Positions 28,091-37,253 of a DNA stretch of 64,000 nucleotides are shown here, piece by piece (the first letter of the stretch is position 1; every line of letters begins with the position of its first letter). The stretch is from Burkholderia lata. Lineage in GTDB: Bacteria > Pseudomonadota > Gammaproteobacteria > Burkholderiales > Burkholderiaceae. The DNA lies in NCBI RefSeq assembly GCF_000012945.1, contig NC_007510.1, forward strand, positions 930,001 through 994,000. Reading direction: 5' to 3'. The notes below the pieces were generated by a model, which saw nothing but the letters and a program-made list of their open reading frames with translations, did no database searches and was not told the origin of the DNA. The translations under genes were made by a program, and so were the position numbers.

Positions 28091-28861
28091 ATGTCCGACA
28101 GAGTGGCCATCGTGACCGGCGCGAGCCAGGGGATCGGCCGTTCGACCGCGGTCCGGCTCGCACGGGATTTCGACGCGATCACGCTCGTCGCGCGCAACCG
28201 CGCGAATCTCGAGCAGACTGCGATCGACGTGAAAGCGGCCGGTGCCGCGTGTCTCGTGATTGACGTCGATCTTGCCGCGCCGGAGGCGGCGCAGCGCGTG
28301 GTCGACGACACACTCGGCGCGTTCGGCCGGATCGACGCGCTGCTGAACATCGCGGGCGCGGTCCCGCAGATCGACGTGTTCGAGATGACCGACGCGCAGT
28401 GGGAGCAAGGCCTGGCGCTGAAGCTGCACGGCGCGCGGCGCCTGACGATTGCCGCGTGGCCGTCGCTGAAGGCCAGCGCGGGCTCGGTCGTGCTGATGTC
28501 CGGCAACTCGGCGCTGTTTCCGAAGGCGCCGTATGCGGCGGTCGGCACGATCAACGCGGCGATCATCGCGCTCGCGAAGGCATTCTCCGATCGCGGCATC
28601 ACCGATGGCGTACAGGTCAACAGCGTACTGCCGGGGCCGGTGATGACGGGCCGCCGGCGTTCGTACCTCGAGCATTGGGCGCCGCTGCACGGCATGAGCG
28701 TCGACGAGGCGACGGCCCGGTTTCCGGTCGATGCGGGCATCGCACGGTACGGCACGCCGGAGGAGATCGCGGAACTGATCGCGTTCGTCGTGTCGCCGGC
28801 CGCGCACTGGATGACGGGTTCGGCGCTGCGGATGGACGGCGGGGAAGTGAAGTCGGTCTGA
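28091..28861 (+). CDS. SDR-family oxidoreductase lacking the catalytic Lys
   Basis: A 256-residue Rossmann protein: cofactor loop TGASQGIGRS (residues 9-18), LLNIAGAVP, and the expected C-terminal NSVLPGPVMTGRR. In the active site the Ser is present (VLMSGNS) and the Tyr is present, but the YxxxK motif reads YAAVG, so the lysine that binds the ribose and lowers the Tyr pKa is Gly. Either an inactive homologue or altered chemistry. Ends the putative three-gene operon. A tandem alternative, sequencing error, cannot be excluded. Confidence 0.85.
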   Translation: MSDRVAIVTGASQGIGRSTAVRLARDFDAITLVARNRANLEQTAIDVKAAGAACLVIDVDLAAPEAAQRVVDDTLGAFGRIDALLNIAGAVPQIDVFEMTDAQWEQGLALKLHGARRLTIAAWPSLKASAGSVVLMSGNSALFPKAPYAAVGTINAAIIALAKAFSDRGITDGVQVNSVLPGPVMTGRRRSYLEHWAPLHGMSVDEATARFPVDAGIARYGTPEEIAELIAFVVSPAAHWMTGSALRMDGGEVKSV

Positions 28862-29118
28862 TGTCGAGGTTCGCCATGGGCGAACCCCGTTTCGTTTCCG
28901 CACCTGAACGTTACTGCTGACTGCGATCCGCCGATGGCTGCAGTGTTCACGCGAATCAGGCAGCAGCGACGCGCGCCGTTCGTCGCATGGCCCGGCATCG
29001 CGCCCGGTGCGGCGACCGGATACCCGTTGCCACCCGCCCGCGCGATTGCGCCATTGCGCGGCCCCAGTGTTAATCTTCCGCCAATCCCCGCAGCCGCCCC
29101 CGACCCCAAAGGCCTCCC
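28862..29118. other. Intergenic region
   Basis: About 257 bp with no supported gene or clear hairpin terminator; short frames are GC-driven shadows. Confidence 0.5.
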
Positions 29119-29583
29119 ATGGAAAGCTGGACGATCGGCATCCTGCTCGGCATGACCACGATCCTCATGCACACCGCGGCGATGGTCGGGCTGGCGGTCG
29201 TTGCGCGCCGCCTTCGCGAAGCGCTCGACGTGCGTCGCGACGATATCCACGAACAACTGCGCAAGGTGACGGGCATCATCGCGCTGATCTGCATCGCGCT
29301 CGGGCTGCTGCATACGCTGGAAGCGATCGCGTGGGGCGCGACCTTCGTGCAGGTCGGTGCGATCGGCTCGTTCAGCGATGCACTGTTCTTCTCGATCGAC
29401 ACGATGTCGACGCGCGGCGCGTCGGGCATCGTCCCGGCCGCGAACTGGCGGATGCTCGGTGCAATTGAAGCATCGTGCGGCGTGCTGCTGTTCGGGATGT
29501 CGACCGCGTTCATCTTCGCGGTGATCCAGGCGGACTTCTCCGCGATCACGCAGCGGCTGCAGCGCGATCGTCCGCCACGGTAG
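29119..29583 (+). CDS. Small membrane protein with ion-channel-like pore segment
   Basis: A 154-residue protein with about four hydrophobic segments: residues 5-27 (GILLGMTTILMHTAAMVGLA), 50-70 (IIALICIALGLLHTLEAIAW), a re-entrant-like stretch and 112-135 (GVLLFGMSTAFIFAVIQADF). The segment FFSIDTMSTRGASGIVP sits where potassium-channel-like two-TM proteins have their filter (TxxTxGYGD), but the filter motif is degenerate. Inferred to be an ion-channel-like inner-membrane protein. Starts with AAGGCCTCCC upstream, a weak ribosome-binding site. Confidence 0.65.
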   Translation: MESWTIGILLGMTTILMHTAAMVGLAVVARRLREALDVRRDDIHEQLRKVTGIIALICIALGLLHTLEAIAWGATFVQVGAIGSFSDALFFSIDTMSTRGASGIVPAANWRMLGAIEASCGVLLFGMSTAFIFAVIQADFSAITQRLQRDRPPR

Positions 29584-29687
29584 CGCACGCCTGCAGCCCG
29601 CGGCGACAGCGCCTATGATGCAGCGGTCCGGCCGCATCGCATCCCTCGTTCGCCTGCGCGTCGGCCGCCACCTCCGGAACCCCGACC

Positions 29688-30848
29688 ATGCGCATCACCG
29701 CGATTCACGAACAAGCGATTCCCGTGTCCCGTTACGCCGACCCGGCGATCCCGTCCGGCGGCCTGACGACGAGTGTCGTCGCGGTCGTCACCGACGTCGT
29801 ACGCGACGGCCGCCCGGTGACGGGCTACGGCTACGCGTCGATCGGCCGTTTCGCGCAGGGCGGCCTGATTCGCGAACGGTTCGCGCCGCGCCTGCTGGCC
29901 GCTGCCGACACGCTCGCCGACGAAGCCGGCACGAACCTCGACCCGTTCCGCGCGTGGCGCGCGATGATGGCCGGCGAAAAGCCGGGCGGGCACGGAGAAC
30001 GATGCGTCGCAGTCGGCACGCTCGACATGGCGATCTGGGATGCCGCCGCGAAGATCGCCGGCCTGCCGCTCCATCGCTTTCTCGCTGACCGACTTGCACG
30101 CACGGCCGCACCGCGCGTGCGCGTGTACGCGGGCGGTGGCTACCGCTATCCGCATGACGATCTCGCGCGCTTGTCGGACGAGATGCGCCGCGTCGCCGAT
30201 CTCGGCTACACGCACGCGAAGATAAAGATCGGCGGCGCGGATCTCGATCAGGACCGCAGGCGCATCGAAGCGGCTGCCGCGCAATTGGCGGACAGTTCGC
30301 ATCTCGCGGTCGACGCGATGAACTCGTACGACGCGACGACCGCCGGCGCGGCCGCCGCGATGCTCGCGCCGTTCGATCTCTGGTGGTTCGAGGACATCTG
30401 CGATCCGCTCGACCTGCCGCTGCAGGCGGACATCGCCACCCGCTACGCCCCGCCGATCGCCGCCGGCGAGGCGCTGTTCTCACTCGCGGAAGCGAAGCTG
30501 CTCGACCGCTACGGCGGCCTGCGCCCCGAGCGCGACATGCTCGTATTCGATCCGGTGCATGGCTACGGGCTGCCGGGCTATCTGCAGATCGTCGAGCACT
30601 TCGCATCGCGCGGCTGGCGGCGCGACGCGTTCTGGCCGCACGGCGGCCACCTGTTCTCGCTGCACGTCGTCGCGGCGCTCGGGCTCGGCGGTGCGGAAGT
30701 CAGCCCGTTCGCGTTTCATCCGTTCAGCGGACTGGCCGACGGCGCAAGCATCGACGCCGGATACGCACGCGTTCCGCAAGCGCCGGGCATCGGCTTCGAA
30801 CTGCATGCCGGCGCGCACGACGTGTTTCGCACGTTATCGAGCCGCTGA
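29688..30848 (+). CDS. Enolase-superfamily dehydratase, D-tartrate dehydratase-like
   Basis: A 386-residue member of the mandelate racemase subgroup closest, by recalled sequence, to Bradyrhizobium D-tartrate dehydratase: TTSVVAVVTDVVRDG, GGLIRERFAPR, EKPGGHGERCVAVGT and FWPHGGHLFSLHV line up. Catalytic Lys is in HAKIKIGG, metal ligands in VDAMNS, FEDICDP and GEAL, and the His/Asp dyad region is HGGH. Predicted reaction: dehydration of D-tartrate or a similar acid sugar to an oxo-acid. 3' end overlaps the convergent LysE gene by 15 bp. Confidence 0.85.
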   Translation: MRITAIHEQAIPVSRYADPAIPSGGLTTSVVAVVTDVVRDGRPVTGYGYASIGRFAQGGLIRERFAPRLLAAADTLADEAGTNLDPFRAWRAMMAGEKPGGHGERCVAVGTLDMAIWDAAAKIAGLPLHRFLADRLARTAAPRVRVYAGGGYRYPHDDLARLSDEMRRVADLGYTHAKIKIGGADLDQDRRRIEAAAAQLADSSHLAVDAMNSYDATTAGAAAAMLAPFDLWWFEDICDPLDLPLQADIATRYAPPIAAGEALFSLAEAKLLDRYGGLRPERDMLVFDPVHGYGLPGYLQIVEHFASRGWRRDAFWPHGGHLFSLHVVAALGLGGAEVSPFAFHPFSGLADGASIDAGYARVPQAPGIGFELHAGAHDVFRTLSSR

Positions 30849-31478
30849 CGCCTGAAGCGCGTCGATCGCGAAACGCACCGCGAAGCCGAGCATCATCGCC
30901 GCGACGAAGAAATCGAGCACGCGCCATGCGAGCGTACGGGCGAACCATGCGCGGCACGCACGCGCGCCATAGGCGAGCATCAGGAACCACGCGAGCGAAG
31001 CCGTCATCGCGCCAAACGCAAACGGCGCACGTGCGGCGGGCGTGTGGCTCACGATCACGGTGCCGAGCAGCAGCACGGTGTCGATCCACGCATACGGATT
31101 GAGCAACGAGACGGCGGCAGTCGCGAGCACCGTGCGCGCACGCGTGGGTTCGCTGCCCGTGCGCGGACCGTCGACGTGCTCAGGCTGTCGCCGTCGGATC
31201 GCCGAACGCAGCGCGAGCAGGCCATAGCCGGCGAGATACGCGATGCCGGCCCACAGCGCGGCCGACACCACGCCGGGATGTCGCGATAGCAGCGACGACA
31301 ACCCGTGCGCGCCGAGCGCGATCAGCAACGCGTCGCTGCCTGCGCAGACGAGGGCAATGGAAAGCAGATGGGGGCTCGAGATCGAGCGCTTGATGACGAA
31401 TGCGTCCTTGGGGCCGACGGACGTGAACAGTCCGGCGCCAAGCAGCAGGCCTTCGATGAAGGCAGAGGTGTCGAGCAC
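30834..31478 (-). CDS. LysE/ArgO-family amino-acid exporter
   Basis: A 214-residue membrane protein with six hydrophobic segments, starting GTG at 31478. It has the family's N-terminal GLLLGAGLFTSVGPKDAFVI and the conserved VSLLNPYAWIDTVLLLG segment. LysE-type proteins export basic amino acids or their analogues. Convergent with the tartrate-dehydratase-like gene, overlapping by 15 bp. No LysR-type ArgP neighbour on this side. Confidence 0.88.
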   Translation of the reverse strand: MLDTSAFIEGLLLGAGLFTSVGPKDAFVIKRSISSPHLLSIALVCAGSDALLIALGAHGLSSLLSRHPGVVSAALWAGIAYLAGYGLLALRSAIRRRQPEHVDGPRTGSEPTRARTVLATAAVSLLNPYAWIDTVLLLGTVIVSHTPAARAPFAFGAMTASLAWFLMLAYGARACRAWFARTLAWRVLDFFVAAMMLGFAVRFAIDALQASAAR

Positions 31479-31604
31479 GAGCGGGCCGACAACCTCTTAA
31501 GCTGAACCGGTGATGGTTACGATGGGAGCAACGTTAAGGGGCGTCGGGGGGCGTTGTCAATGTCTCCCCGATGCCCGCGTGCCGGCAACCGGTGGTGATC
31601 GCGG

Positions 31605-31946
31605 TCAGTGCGTCGCCGCGTCGCCGAGGTTGAGCGCGACAAGCGCACACACGGTCAGCGCGATGCCGGCGAGCTTCAGCGACGATGTCGATTCGTCGAA
31701 GCAGACGATGCCGATCACAGCCGTGGCCGCGGTGCTGGCGGCGGCCCAGCTTGCATATGCGAGCCCCATTTCGAGGCGTTTCGTCGCGAGCGCCATCAGC
31801 CAGACCGCGCATGCGTAACAGACGACGGTGAGTGCGGAGGGGAGCGGGCGGGAAAAGCCGGCCGAATATTTCAGGCCGACGGAGCCGAGTACTTCGGCGA
31901 GGACACTGACGCCCAGCAGAAGCCAGGCAGACTGGAGCGGGGACAC
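31605..31946 (-). CDS. Small multidrug resistance (SMR) family transporter
   Basis: A 113-residue, four-segment membrane protein starting GTG at 31946. The essential membrane Glu is present (SVLAEVLGSVGLK, Glu18), as is the typical TM2-3 pair (YACAVWLMALATKRLEMGLA, YASWAAASTA). SMR proteins exchange protons for toxic cations, guanidinium or polyamines; substrate unknown. Faces the same way as the LysE gene with a 126-bp gap, so separate transcription is possible. Confidence 0.88.
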   Translation of the reverse strand: MSPLQSAWLLLGVSVLAEVLGSVGLKYSAGFSRPLPSALTVVCYACAVWLMALATKRLEMGLAYASWAAASTAATAVIGIVCFDESTSSLKLAGIALTVCALVALNLGDAATH

Positions 31947-32080
31947 GAACGGCCTCCTTCCCCCGACGCTTATACCGAGCGGTGAGGAGAAGTGGGGGTG
32001 TCAGCGGTACCCAGGATGAACGAAGCTTAGTCCGCGCGCCTTCGCAGCACAAGGAAGGGGCAAGGCACGCGGCGCCCCGG

Positions 32081-33010
32081 TCACGCACGGCCGGCCTGCC
32101 CGGCCGCCCACTCGGGCCGCTGCCCGAGCGTGTCGAACAGCCGGACGATCTCGGCTTTCACTTTCTGCACCGCGTTGCTGACGAGCGCCGTATCGTGCCA
32201 GCACAGCGACAGGTCGCGCGCGAACAGCCGATGCGCGACCGTCGACAGCTTGAGCTTGCGCTCCTCGATCTCGACGTGCGCGGCCGTCCACGGCAGGATC
32301 GTCACGCCGAGCTGCGCCATCACGGCCGCGAACAGCAGCCCGGTCGAGCTCGCCTCGAAGCTGATCTCGTACGACAGCCCGGCCTCGCGCATCGCCCAGT
32401 CGACGCGGTTGCGGATCGTGTTCGGCGCGCTCGGCAGTACGAGCGGCATCTGCGCGATCGCGTCGAGCGGCACGGGATCGCCCGGCACCTGGAACCCGGG
32501 CCACGTGATCAGGTACAGCGTTTCCGTCAGCAGCCGGTGGATCGCGATGCCGCGCGTGTCGACCGCGTCGACGACGATCGCGAGATCGAGCCGCGTGCGT
32601 TCGAGCAACGTGTCGAGATCGGCGCTCGGCGCCTCGATCAGCTCCAGCATGATGCCCGGATAGCGGTCGCGCACCGCGCGGGCGAGCGGAATGGCCAGCA
32701 CGCGCGCGGTGCTCGACGGCATCCCGACCGTCACGCGGCCCTGCGGTGTGTCGGCGTCGCGGCGCAGCAACTCGCGCGTGCCGTCGGCCTGGCGCAGCAG
32801 CTCGAGCGCGTGCTGGTACAGCGTGCGGCCGGCGGCGGTGGGCGCAACGCCGCGCACGCTGCGTTCGAGCAACTGCATCCCGAGATCCTGTTCGAGATTG
32901 CGCATCTGCTGGCTGACCGCCGGCTGCGCGACATGCAGCGCCTCGCTCGCATGCGTGACGTTGCCGCATTCGACGACCTTCACGAAATAGCGCAACTGCC
33001 TCAAGTCCAT
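32081..33010 (-). CDS. LysR-type transcriptional regulator
   Basis: A 309-residue LTTR from the ATG at 33010: HTH in residues about 3-62 (MDLRQLRYFVKVVECGNVTH and HVAQPAVSQQMRNLE), linker helix, and a periplasmic-binding-like effector domain. The frame opens 11 codons earlier but family homology starts at MDLRQLRYF. Divergent from the MFS / CoA-transferase / decarboxylase operon with 170 bp between, the standard layout for a regulator of that operon; the inducer should be the transported acid. Confidence 0.93.
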   Translation of the reverse strand: MDLRQLRYFVKVVECGNVTHASEALHVAQPAVSQQMRNLEQDLGMQLLERSVRGVAPTAAGRTLYQHALELLRQADGTRELLRRDADTPQGRVTVGMPSSTARVLAIPLARAVRDRYPGIMLELIEAPSADLDTLLERTRLDLAIVVDAVDTRGIAIHRLLTETLYLITWPGFQVPGDPVPLDAIAQMPLVLPSAPNTIRNRVDWAMREAGLSYEISFEASSTGLLFAAVMAQLGVTILPWTAAHVEIEERKLKLSTVAHRLFARDLSLCWHDTALVSNAVQKVKAEIVRLFDTLGQRPEWAAGQAGRA

Positions 33011-33070
33011 CGCCGCCGCCTCCCGATTCGAGCCATAAGCCAATCCGATCGAGCAAGATGAATATCATAT

Positions 33071-33099
33071 TTTTCTCCGATCGATGGTGTTTCTATACT
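33071..33099 (+). promoter_or_regulatory. Probable promoter of the MFS operon
   Basis: -10 TATACT at 33094-33099 with a weak -35 TTTTCT at 33071-33076 (17-bp spacing). Just upstream, gatgaatatc at 33057-33066 is AT-rich with partial dyad symmetry and could be a LysR box, but the match to T-N11-A is not exclusive. Confidence 0.4.
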
Positions 33100-33180
33100 C
33101 GTCTCACAAAAGAGCCAGCCTCCCGGCCATCCCGGACCGGACGCGGCAAAAGCGCCGGCCTCGCCGGCAAGGAGACGAAG

Positions 33181-34503
33181 ATGTTCAAGGCGATCGACGC
33201 GCCGGCGGCCGGCGCGAAGCCGCGGCGCACGCCGCTCACGCGCGAGCAGGTCAAGGGCTTCTGGGCCGTGTACGCGGGCTGGGTGCTCGACGGCGTGGAT
33301 TCGGTGATCTACGCGCTGGTGCTGATTCCCGCGTTGACCGAGCTGCTGCCGGCGTCCGGCATCGCGGCGACGCCCGCGAATCTCGGGATGTACGGCTCGA
33401 TCCTGTTCGCGCTGTTCCTGATCGGCTGGGGGCTGTCGTTCATCTGGGGGCCGCTCGCCGACCGCTTCGGCCGCGTTCGTACGCTCGCCGCGAGCATCCT
33501 GATCTACTCGGTGTTCACCGGCGCGGCCGCATTCGTGCACGACGTGTGGGCACTGGCCGCGTGCCGGCTGATCGCCGGGATCGGTGTCGGCGGCGAATGG
33601 GCGCTGGCGGGCACCTACGTCGCCGAGAGCTGGCCGGAAGACCGTCGCAAGATGGGCGCCGGCTACCTGCAGACGGGCTACTACTTCGGCTTCTTCATCG
33701 CGGCGTGCCTGAACTACACGATCGGTGCGACCTACGGCTGGCGCGCGATGTTCCTGTGCGGGCTCGCGCCGGCGCTGCTCGCGGTGTTCACCGTGATGCG
33801 CGTGAAGGAGCCCGGCCAGTGGCGCCGGCATGACGCACGCGACGGCGACGTGGCCGACGCACGACGCGCCCATCCGATGCGCGAGATCTTCGCGCCGGCC
33901 TTCCTGCGCCGCACGGTGACGAGCGCGAGCCTCGTCGGCGTCGCGATCGTCGGGCTGTGGGCCGGCTCCGTCTACGAGGCGAGTGCGGTCAGCACGCTGG
34001 CGGCGCGCGCGGGCATCGATCACATCGGCGCGATGCGGCTGGCATCGATCGGCGCGGCGATCCTGTCGTGCGCGACGATCGCCGGCTGCCTGGTTGCGCC
34101 CTGGCTGTCCGAACGGCTCGGCCGCCGCACTGCGCTCGGCGTGTATTTCGCGGGCATGGCCGCATCGATCGTGTTTGCGTTCGGCTGGGCGTTCTACCAG
34201 CCGAACGGGCTCGCGGCGTTCATGGTGTCGCTCGCGTTCCTCGGTTTCTTCGGCGGCAATTTCGCGATCTTCTCGCTGTGGCTGCCCGAGCAGTACCCGA
34301 CGCGCGTGCGGGCCACCGCGTTCGCGTTCAACGCGTCGGTCGGCCGCTTCATCGGCGCGGGCGTGAACTTCCTGCTCGGCGCCGCGATACACGGTTACGG
34401 ATCGCTCGGCGTGCCGGTCGCATGGACCGCGGCCGTGTTCGGGCTCGGCATCCTGATCCTGCCGTTCGCGGTCGAAACCCGCCACCAGACGCTGCCCGAA
34501 TGA
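33181..34503 (+). CDS. MFS transporter, carboxylate uptake predicted
   Basis: A 440-residue, 12-segment major facilitator. It has the A-motif GPLADRFGRVRT between TM2 and TM3, and GIGVGGEWALAGTYVAESWP in TM4-5, characteristic of the sialate/aromatic-acid proton symporter groups; a second A-like motif is in WLSERLGRRTALG. AGGAG ribosome-binding site just upstream of the ATG at 33181; the frame begins 41 codons earlier without one. Followed by CoA-transferase and decarboxylase genes, so the substrate is inferred to be a dicarboxylate that is then CoA-activated. Confidence 0.9.
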   Translation: MFKAIDAPAAGAKPRRTPLTREQVKGFWAVYAGWVLDGVDSVIYALVLIPALTELLPASGIAATPANLGMYGSILFALFLIGWGLSFIWGPLADRFGRVRTLAASILIYSVFTGAAAFVHDVWALAACRLIAGIGVGGEWALAGTYVAESWPEDRRKMGAGYLQTGYYFGFFIAACLNYTIGATYGWRAMFLCGLAPALLAVFTVMRVKEPGQWRRHDARDGDVADARRAHPMREIFAPAFLRRTVTSASLVGVAIVGLWAGSVYEASAVSTLAARAGIDHIGAMRLASIGAAILSCATIAGCLVAPWLSERLGRRTALGVYFAGMAASIVFAFGWAFYQPNGLAAFMVSLAFLGFFGGNFAIFSLWLPEQYPTRVRATAFAFNASVGRFIGAGVNFLLGAAIHGYGSLGVPVAWTAAVFGLGILILPFAVETRHQTLPE

Positions 34504-34564
34504 GCGGCACGCCGCGATCGTTCGGCAACAAGCCACACCCAGTCATCAATATCAGGAGTCCGGA

Positions 34565-35788
34565 ATGCAGGCATTACAAGGAATCAGGGTCGTCGATCTG
34601 AGCCGCGCGCTGTCGGGGCCGTTCTGCTCGATGGTGCTCGCCGATCTCGGCGCCGACGTGATCAAGGTCGAGTCGGGGCCGCACGGCGACATGAGCCGCG
34701 CATGGGGGCCGTTCGATCGCGGCGTGAGCACGTACTACCTCTCCTGCAACCGCAACAAGCGCGGCATCTGCGTGGATTTCCGGCAGCCGGCCGGCCTCGA
34801 CGTCGTGCGGCGGCTGATCGCGCAGGCCGACGTCGTGATCGAGAATTTCAAGGCCGGCACGATGGATGCGATGGGGCTCGGCTATGCGACGCTGAGCGCG
34901 CGCGATCCGCGGCTCGTGATGGGCAGCGTCACCGCGTTCGGCCCGCGCGGCCCGTTGCGCGACTGGCCGGGCTTCGACCAGATCGCGCAGGGTTATGCGG
35001 GGCTGATGAGCCTCACCGGTTTTCCCGACGGCGAGCCGACCCGCACGGGCACCGCGATCGGCGATCTCAGCTCGGGGATGTGGGTCGCGACCGGCGTGAT
35101 GGCCGCGCTTTACGAGCGCGAGCGCACGGGGCGCGGGCAGCATGTCGGCACGTCGCTGCTCGAAAGCCTCGTGTCGCTGCTGAGCGTGCACGGGCAACGC
35201 TACCTGAGCCTCGGCGACGTGCCGCGCCGCACCGGCAATGCGCATGCGGTGATCGCACCGTACGGCGTGTTCGAGACGGCCGACGGGCCGCTCAACCTCG
35301 CGCCGATCACGACCGACATGTGGCTGCGGCTGTGCCAGTTGCTGGATCTGCCCGAGCTGCCGAACGATCCGCGTTTCGCCACCAACGACGCGCGTGTCGC
35401 GCACCGCGACGACCTGAAAGCGTTGCTCGAAAGCCGGCTGCGCACGCGCGGCAAGCGCGAATGGACGCAGCGTTTCGTCGACGCCGGGCTGCCGGCCGGG
35501 CCGATCAACACGCTCGACGAAGTGTTCGACGACCCGCAGCTCGCGCATTGCGGGCTGGTCGAGCCGGTCGCGCACCCGACGCTCGGCACGCTGCGCCAGG
35601 TCGTGACGCCGCTCGGCGGGATGGGTGACGACATGCCGACGCCGCGCACGCGCCATGCGCCGCCGCTGCTCGGCGAGCATACGGTCGACGTGCTGCGCGA
35701 AGCGGGCTATGGCGACGACGCGATCGACACACTGCTGGCCGAGCGCGCGATCTTCCAGGCGGAAGCCGTGGCGGAGGCCGTGCAATGA
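34565..35788 (+). CDS. CaiB/BaiF family CoA-transferase
   Basis: A 407-residue class III CoA-transferase: LQGIRVVDLSRALSGPFCSM N-terminus, the YYLSCNRNKRGICVDF segment and the catalytic Asp in ATGVMAALYERERTGRG/SLTGFPDGEPTRTGTAIGDL context (IGDLSSG). Such enzymes move CoA between carboxylic acids. Located 61 bp after the MFS gene with an AGGAGTCCGG ribosome-binding site and overlapping the next gene by 4 bp, so the three form an operon. Confidence 0.92.
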   Translation: MQALQGIRVVDLSRALSGPFCSMVLADLGADVIKVESGPHGDMSRAWGPFDRGVSTYYLSCNRNKRGICVDFRQPAGLDVVRRLIAQADVVIENFKAGTMDAMGLGYATLSARDPRLVMGSVTAFGPRGPLRDWPGFDQIAQGYAGLMSLTGFPDGEPTRTGTAIGDLSSGMWVATGVMAALYERERTGRGQHVGTSLLESLVSLLSVHGQRYLSLGDVPRRTGNAHAVIAPYGVFETADGPLNLAPITTDMWLRLCQLLDLPELPNDPRFATNDARVAHRDDLKALLESRLRTRGKREWTQRFVDAGLPAGPINTLDEVFDDPQLAHCGLVEPVAHPTLGTLRQVVTPLGGMGDDMPTPRTRHAPPLLGEHTVDVLREAGYGDDAIDTLLAERAIFQAEAVAEAVQ

Positions 35789-36594
35789 GCGACACGACGA
35801 AACACGACAGCGCGTCGCACGTGACGGTCGACATGGTCGGCGAGCGGATCGCGCGTGTGCGGTTCGCGAATCCGGCGCGACGCCATGCGCTCGACGCGCC
35901 ATTGCTCGATGCGCTCGTCGCGTGCCTCGACGCGCTGGCCGAACACCGTCCGCCGCCCGTCGTGATCCTGTCGAACGACGGCAGCGGCGACGTGTGGAGT
36001 GCGGGGCACGACCTGCGAGAACTGGCCGACGATCGCGATCCGCTTGCGTACGGCAAGCCGCTCGAACGGGCGCTGCGACGCGTGCGGACCTACCCGGGCG
36101 CGGTGATCGCGGCGGTGGCGGGCTCGGCGTGGGGCGGGGCGGTCGATCTGGTGATGAGCTGCGACCTGGTGGTCGCGGCGCGCGACGCGCGTTTCGCGAT
36201 GACGCCCGCGAACATCGGCCTGCCGTATTCGACGAGCGGCCTGCTGCGCTTCTACGACAACCTGCCGATCCACGTGCTGAAGGAGATGTTCTTCTGCGCG
36301 CAGCCGCTCGATGCGGAGCGCGCCGCGCATCACGGGCTCGTGAACCGGCTGGCCGACGCGGGCGGTGTCGACGATGCGGCGCTCGACGTTGCGCGCACGA
36401 TTGCTGCGAAGGCGCCGCTCGCGGTGCACGCGGTGAAGGAGCAGTTGCGCGTGCTGCAGGACGCGCGGCCGTTGCCGGCCGACGCTTTCGAACGGATTGC
36501 CGAGCTGCGCCGGCAAGCGTGCGAAGGCGCGGACTTCAGCGAAGGGTTGCGCGCGTTTGCGGCGCGCCGCGCGCCGGTGTTTCGCGGCGTCTAG
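35785..36594 (+). CDS. Enoyl-CoA hydratase family, methylmalonyl-CoA decarboxylase-like
   Basis: A 269-residue crotonase-fold protein. It resembles E. coli ScpB (YgfG, methylmalonyl-CoA decarboxylase) more than true hydratases: VWSAGHDLRELADDRDPLAY, GSAWGGAVDLVMSCDLVVAA, MTPANIGLPYSTSG and KEQLRVLQDARPLPADAFER align with it from memory. Predicted reaction: (R)-methylmalonyl-CoA (or malonyl-CoA) to propionyl-CoA (acetyl-CoA) plus CO2. Start overlaps the CoA-transferase stop (ATGA), giving tight coupling. Confidence 0.85.
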   Translation: MSDTTKHDSASHVTVDMVGERIARVRFANPARRHALDAPLLDALVACLDALAEHRPPPVVILSNDGSGDVWSAGHDLRELADDRDPLAYGKPLERALRRVRTYPGAVIAAVAGSAWGGAVDLVMSCDLVVAARDARFAMTPANIGLPYSTSGLLRFYDNLPIHVLKEMFFCAQPLDAERAAHHGLVNRLADAGGVDDAALDVARTIAAKAPLAVHAVKEQLRVLQDARPLPADAFERIAELRRQACEGADFSEGLRAFAARRAPVFRGV

Positions 36595-36713
36595 GCGACG
36601 GGTTGCGCGAGCCGGGCGCACAAGCGGCTGACAGCGTGCGGAGGCGCTCGCGCCGCTGGGCGGATATCGGCTGCGTCGTTCGCGGCCGCCCGCGCACGCC
36701 GCGTTGCCGCGCG

Positions 36714-37253
36714 TCACATGCCGAGCGTGTGCACGCCGACCAGCAGCAGCGCGCCGATCGCGATCAGCAGCAGCGCATGAACGCGCGTATACATCACGCA
36801 CAGCGTCGACGCGACCGCGATCGCGCGCGCGGCCCAGCCGCCGTCGAGCGCCTGCAGCAGCACCCACACCGACGCGAGGATCATGCCGGCCGCGACCGGG
36901 CGCAGGCCGGCCTCGAGCGCGATCTGCCAGCGTGCACCCTGGTGCCGCCGCCACAGATGCGCGACGCCGTAGATCAGGAAAGCAGTCGGGCCGAACAGCG
37001 CGAGCGTCGCGATCACCGCACCCCAGAAGCCGGCCACCTGCCAGCCGATCAGCGTCGCCAGCAGCGAGCCGGGGCCCGGTGCCATCCGCGCGATCGCGAA
37101 ATCGTTCACGAATTGCGTGGCGGTCATCCAGTGATGCACGTCGACCACTTGCCGCTGGATGTCGGCGATGATCGCCTGTCCGCCGCCGATCGTCGCGATC
37201 GACAGCGGCGCGAATACGCCGAACAGCGCGGCGTAGCGTTGCGATACGGTCAT
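36714..37253 (-). CDS. Chromate transporter-family protein, C-terminal half (ChrA-like)
   Basis: A 179-residue membrane protein with five or six helices, forming one half of a split ChrA. Start MTVSQRYAALFGVFAPLSIA; the CHR half-motif GGGQAIIADIQRQVVD and FAIARMAPGPGSLLATLIG are typical. Overlaps the preceding half gene by 4 bp (ATGA). Functional chromate efflux or uptake of other oxyanions cannot be distinguished by sequence. Confidence 0.88.
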   Translation of the reverse strand: MTVSQRYAALFGVFAPLSIATIGGGQAIIADIQRQVVDVHHWMTATQFVNDFAIARMAPGPGSLLATLIGWQVAGFWGAVIATLALFGPTAFLIYGVAHLWRRHQGARWQIALEAGLRPVAAGMILASVWVLLQALDGGWAARAIAVASTLCVMYTRVHALLLIAIGALLLVGVHTLGM

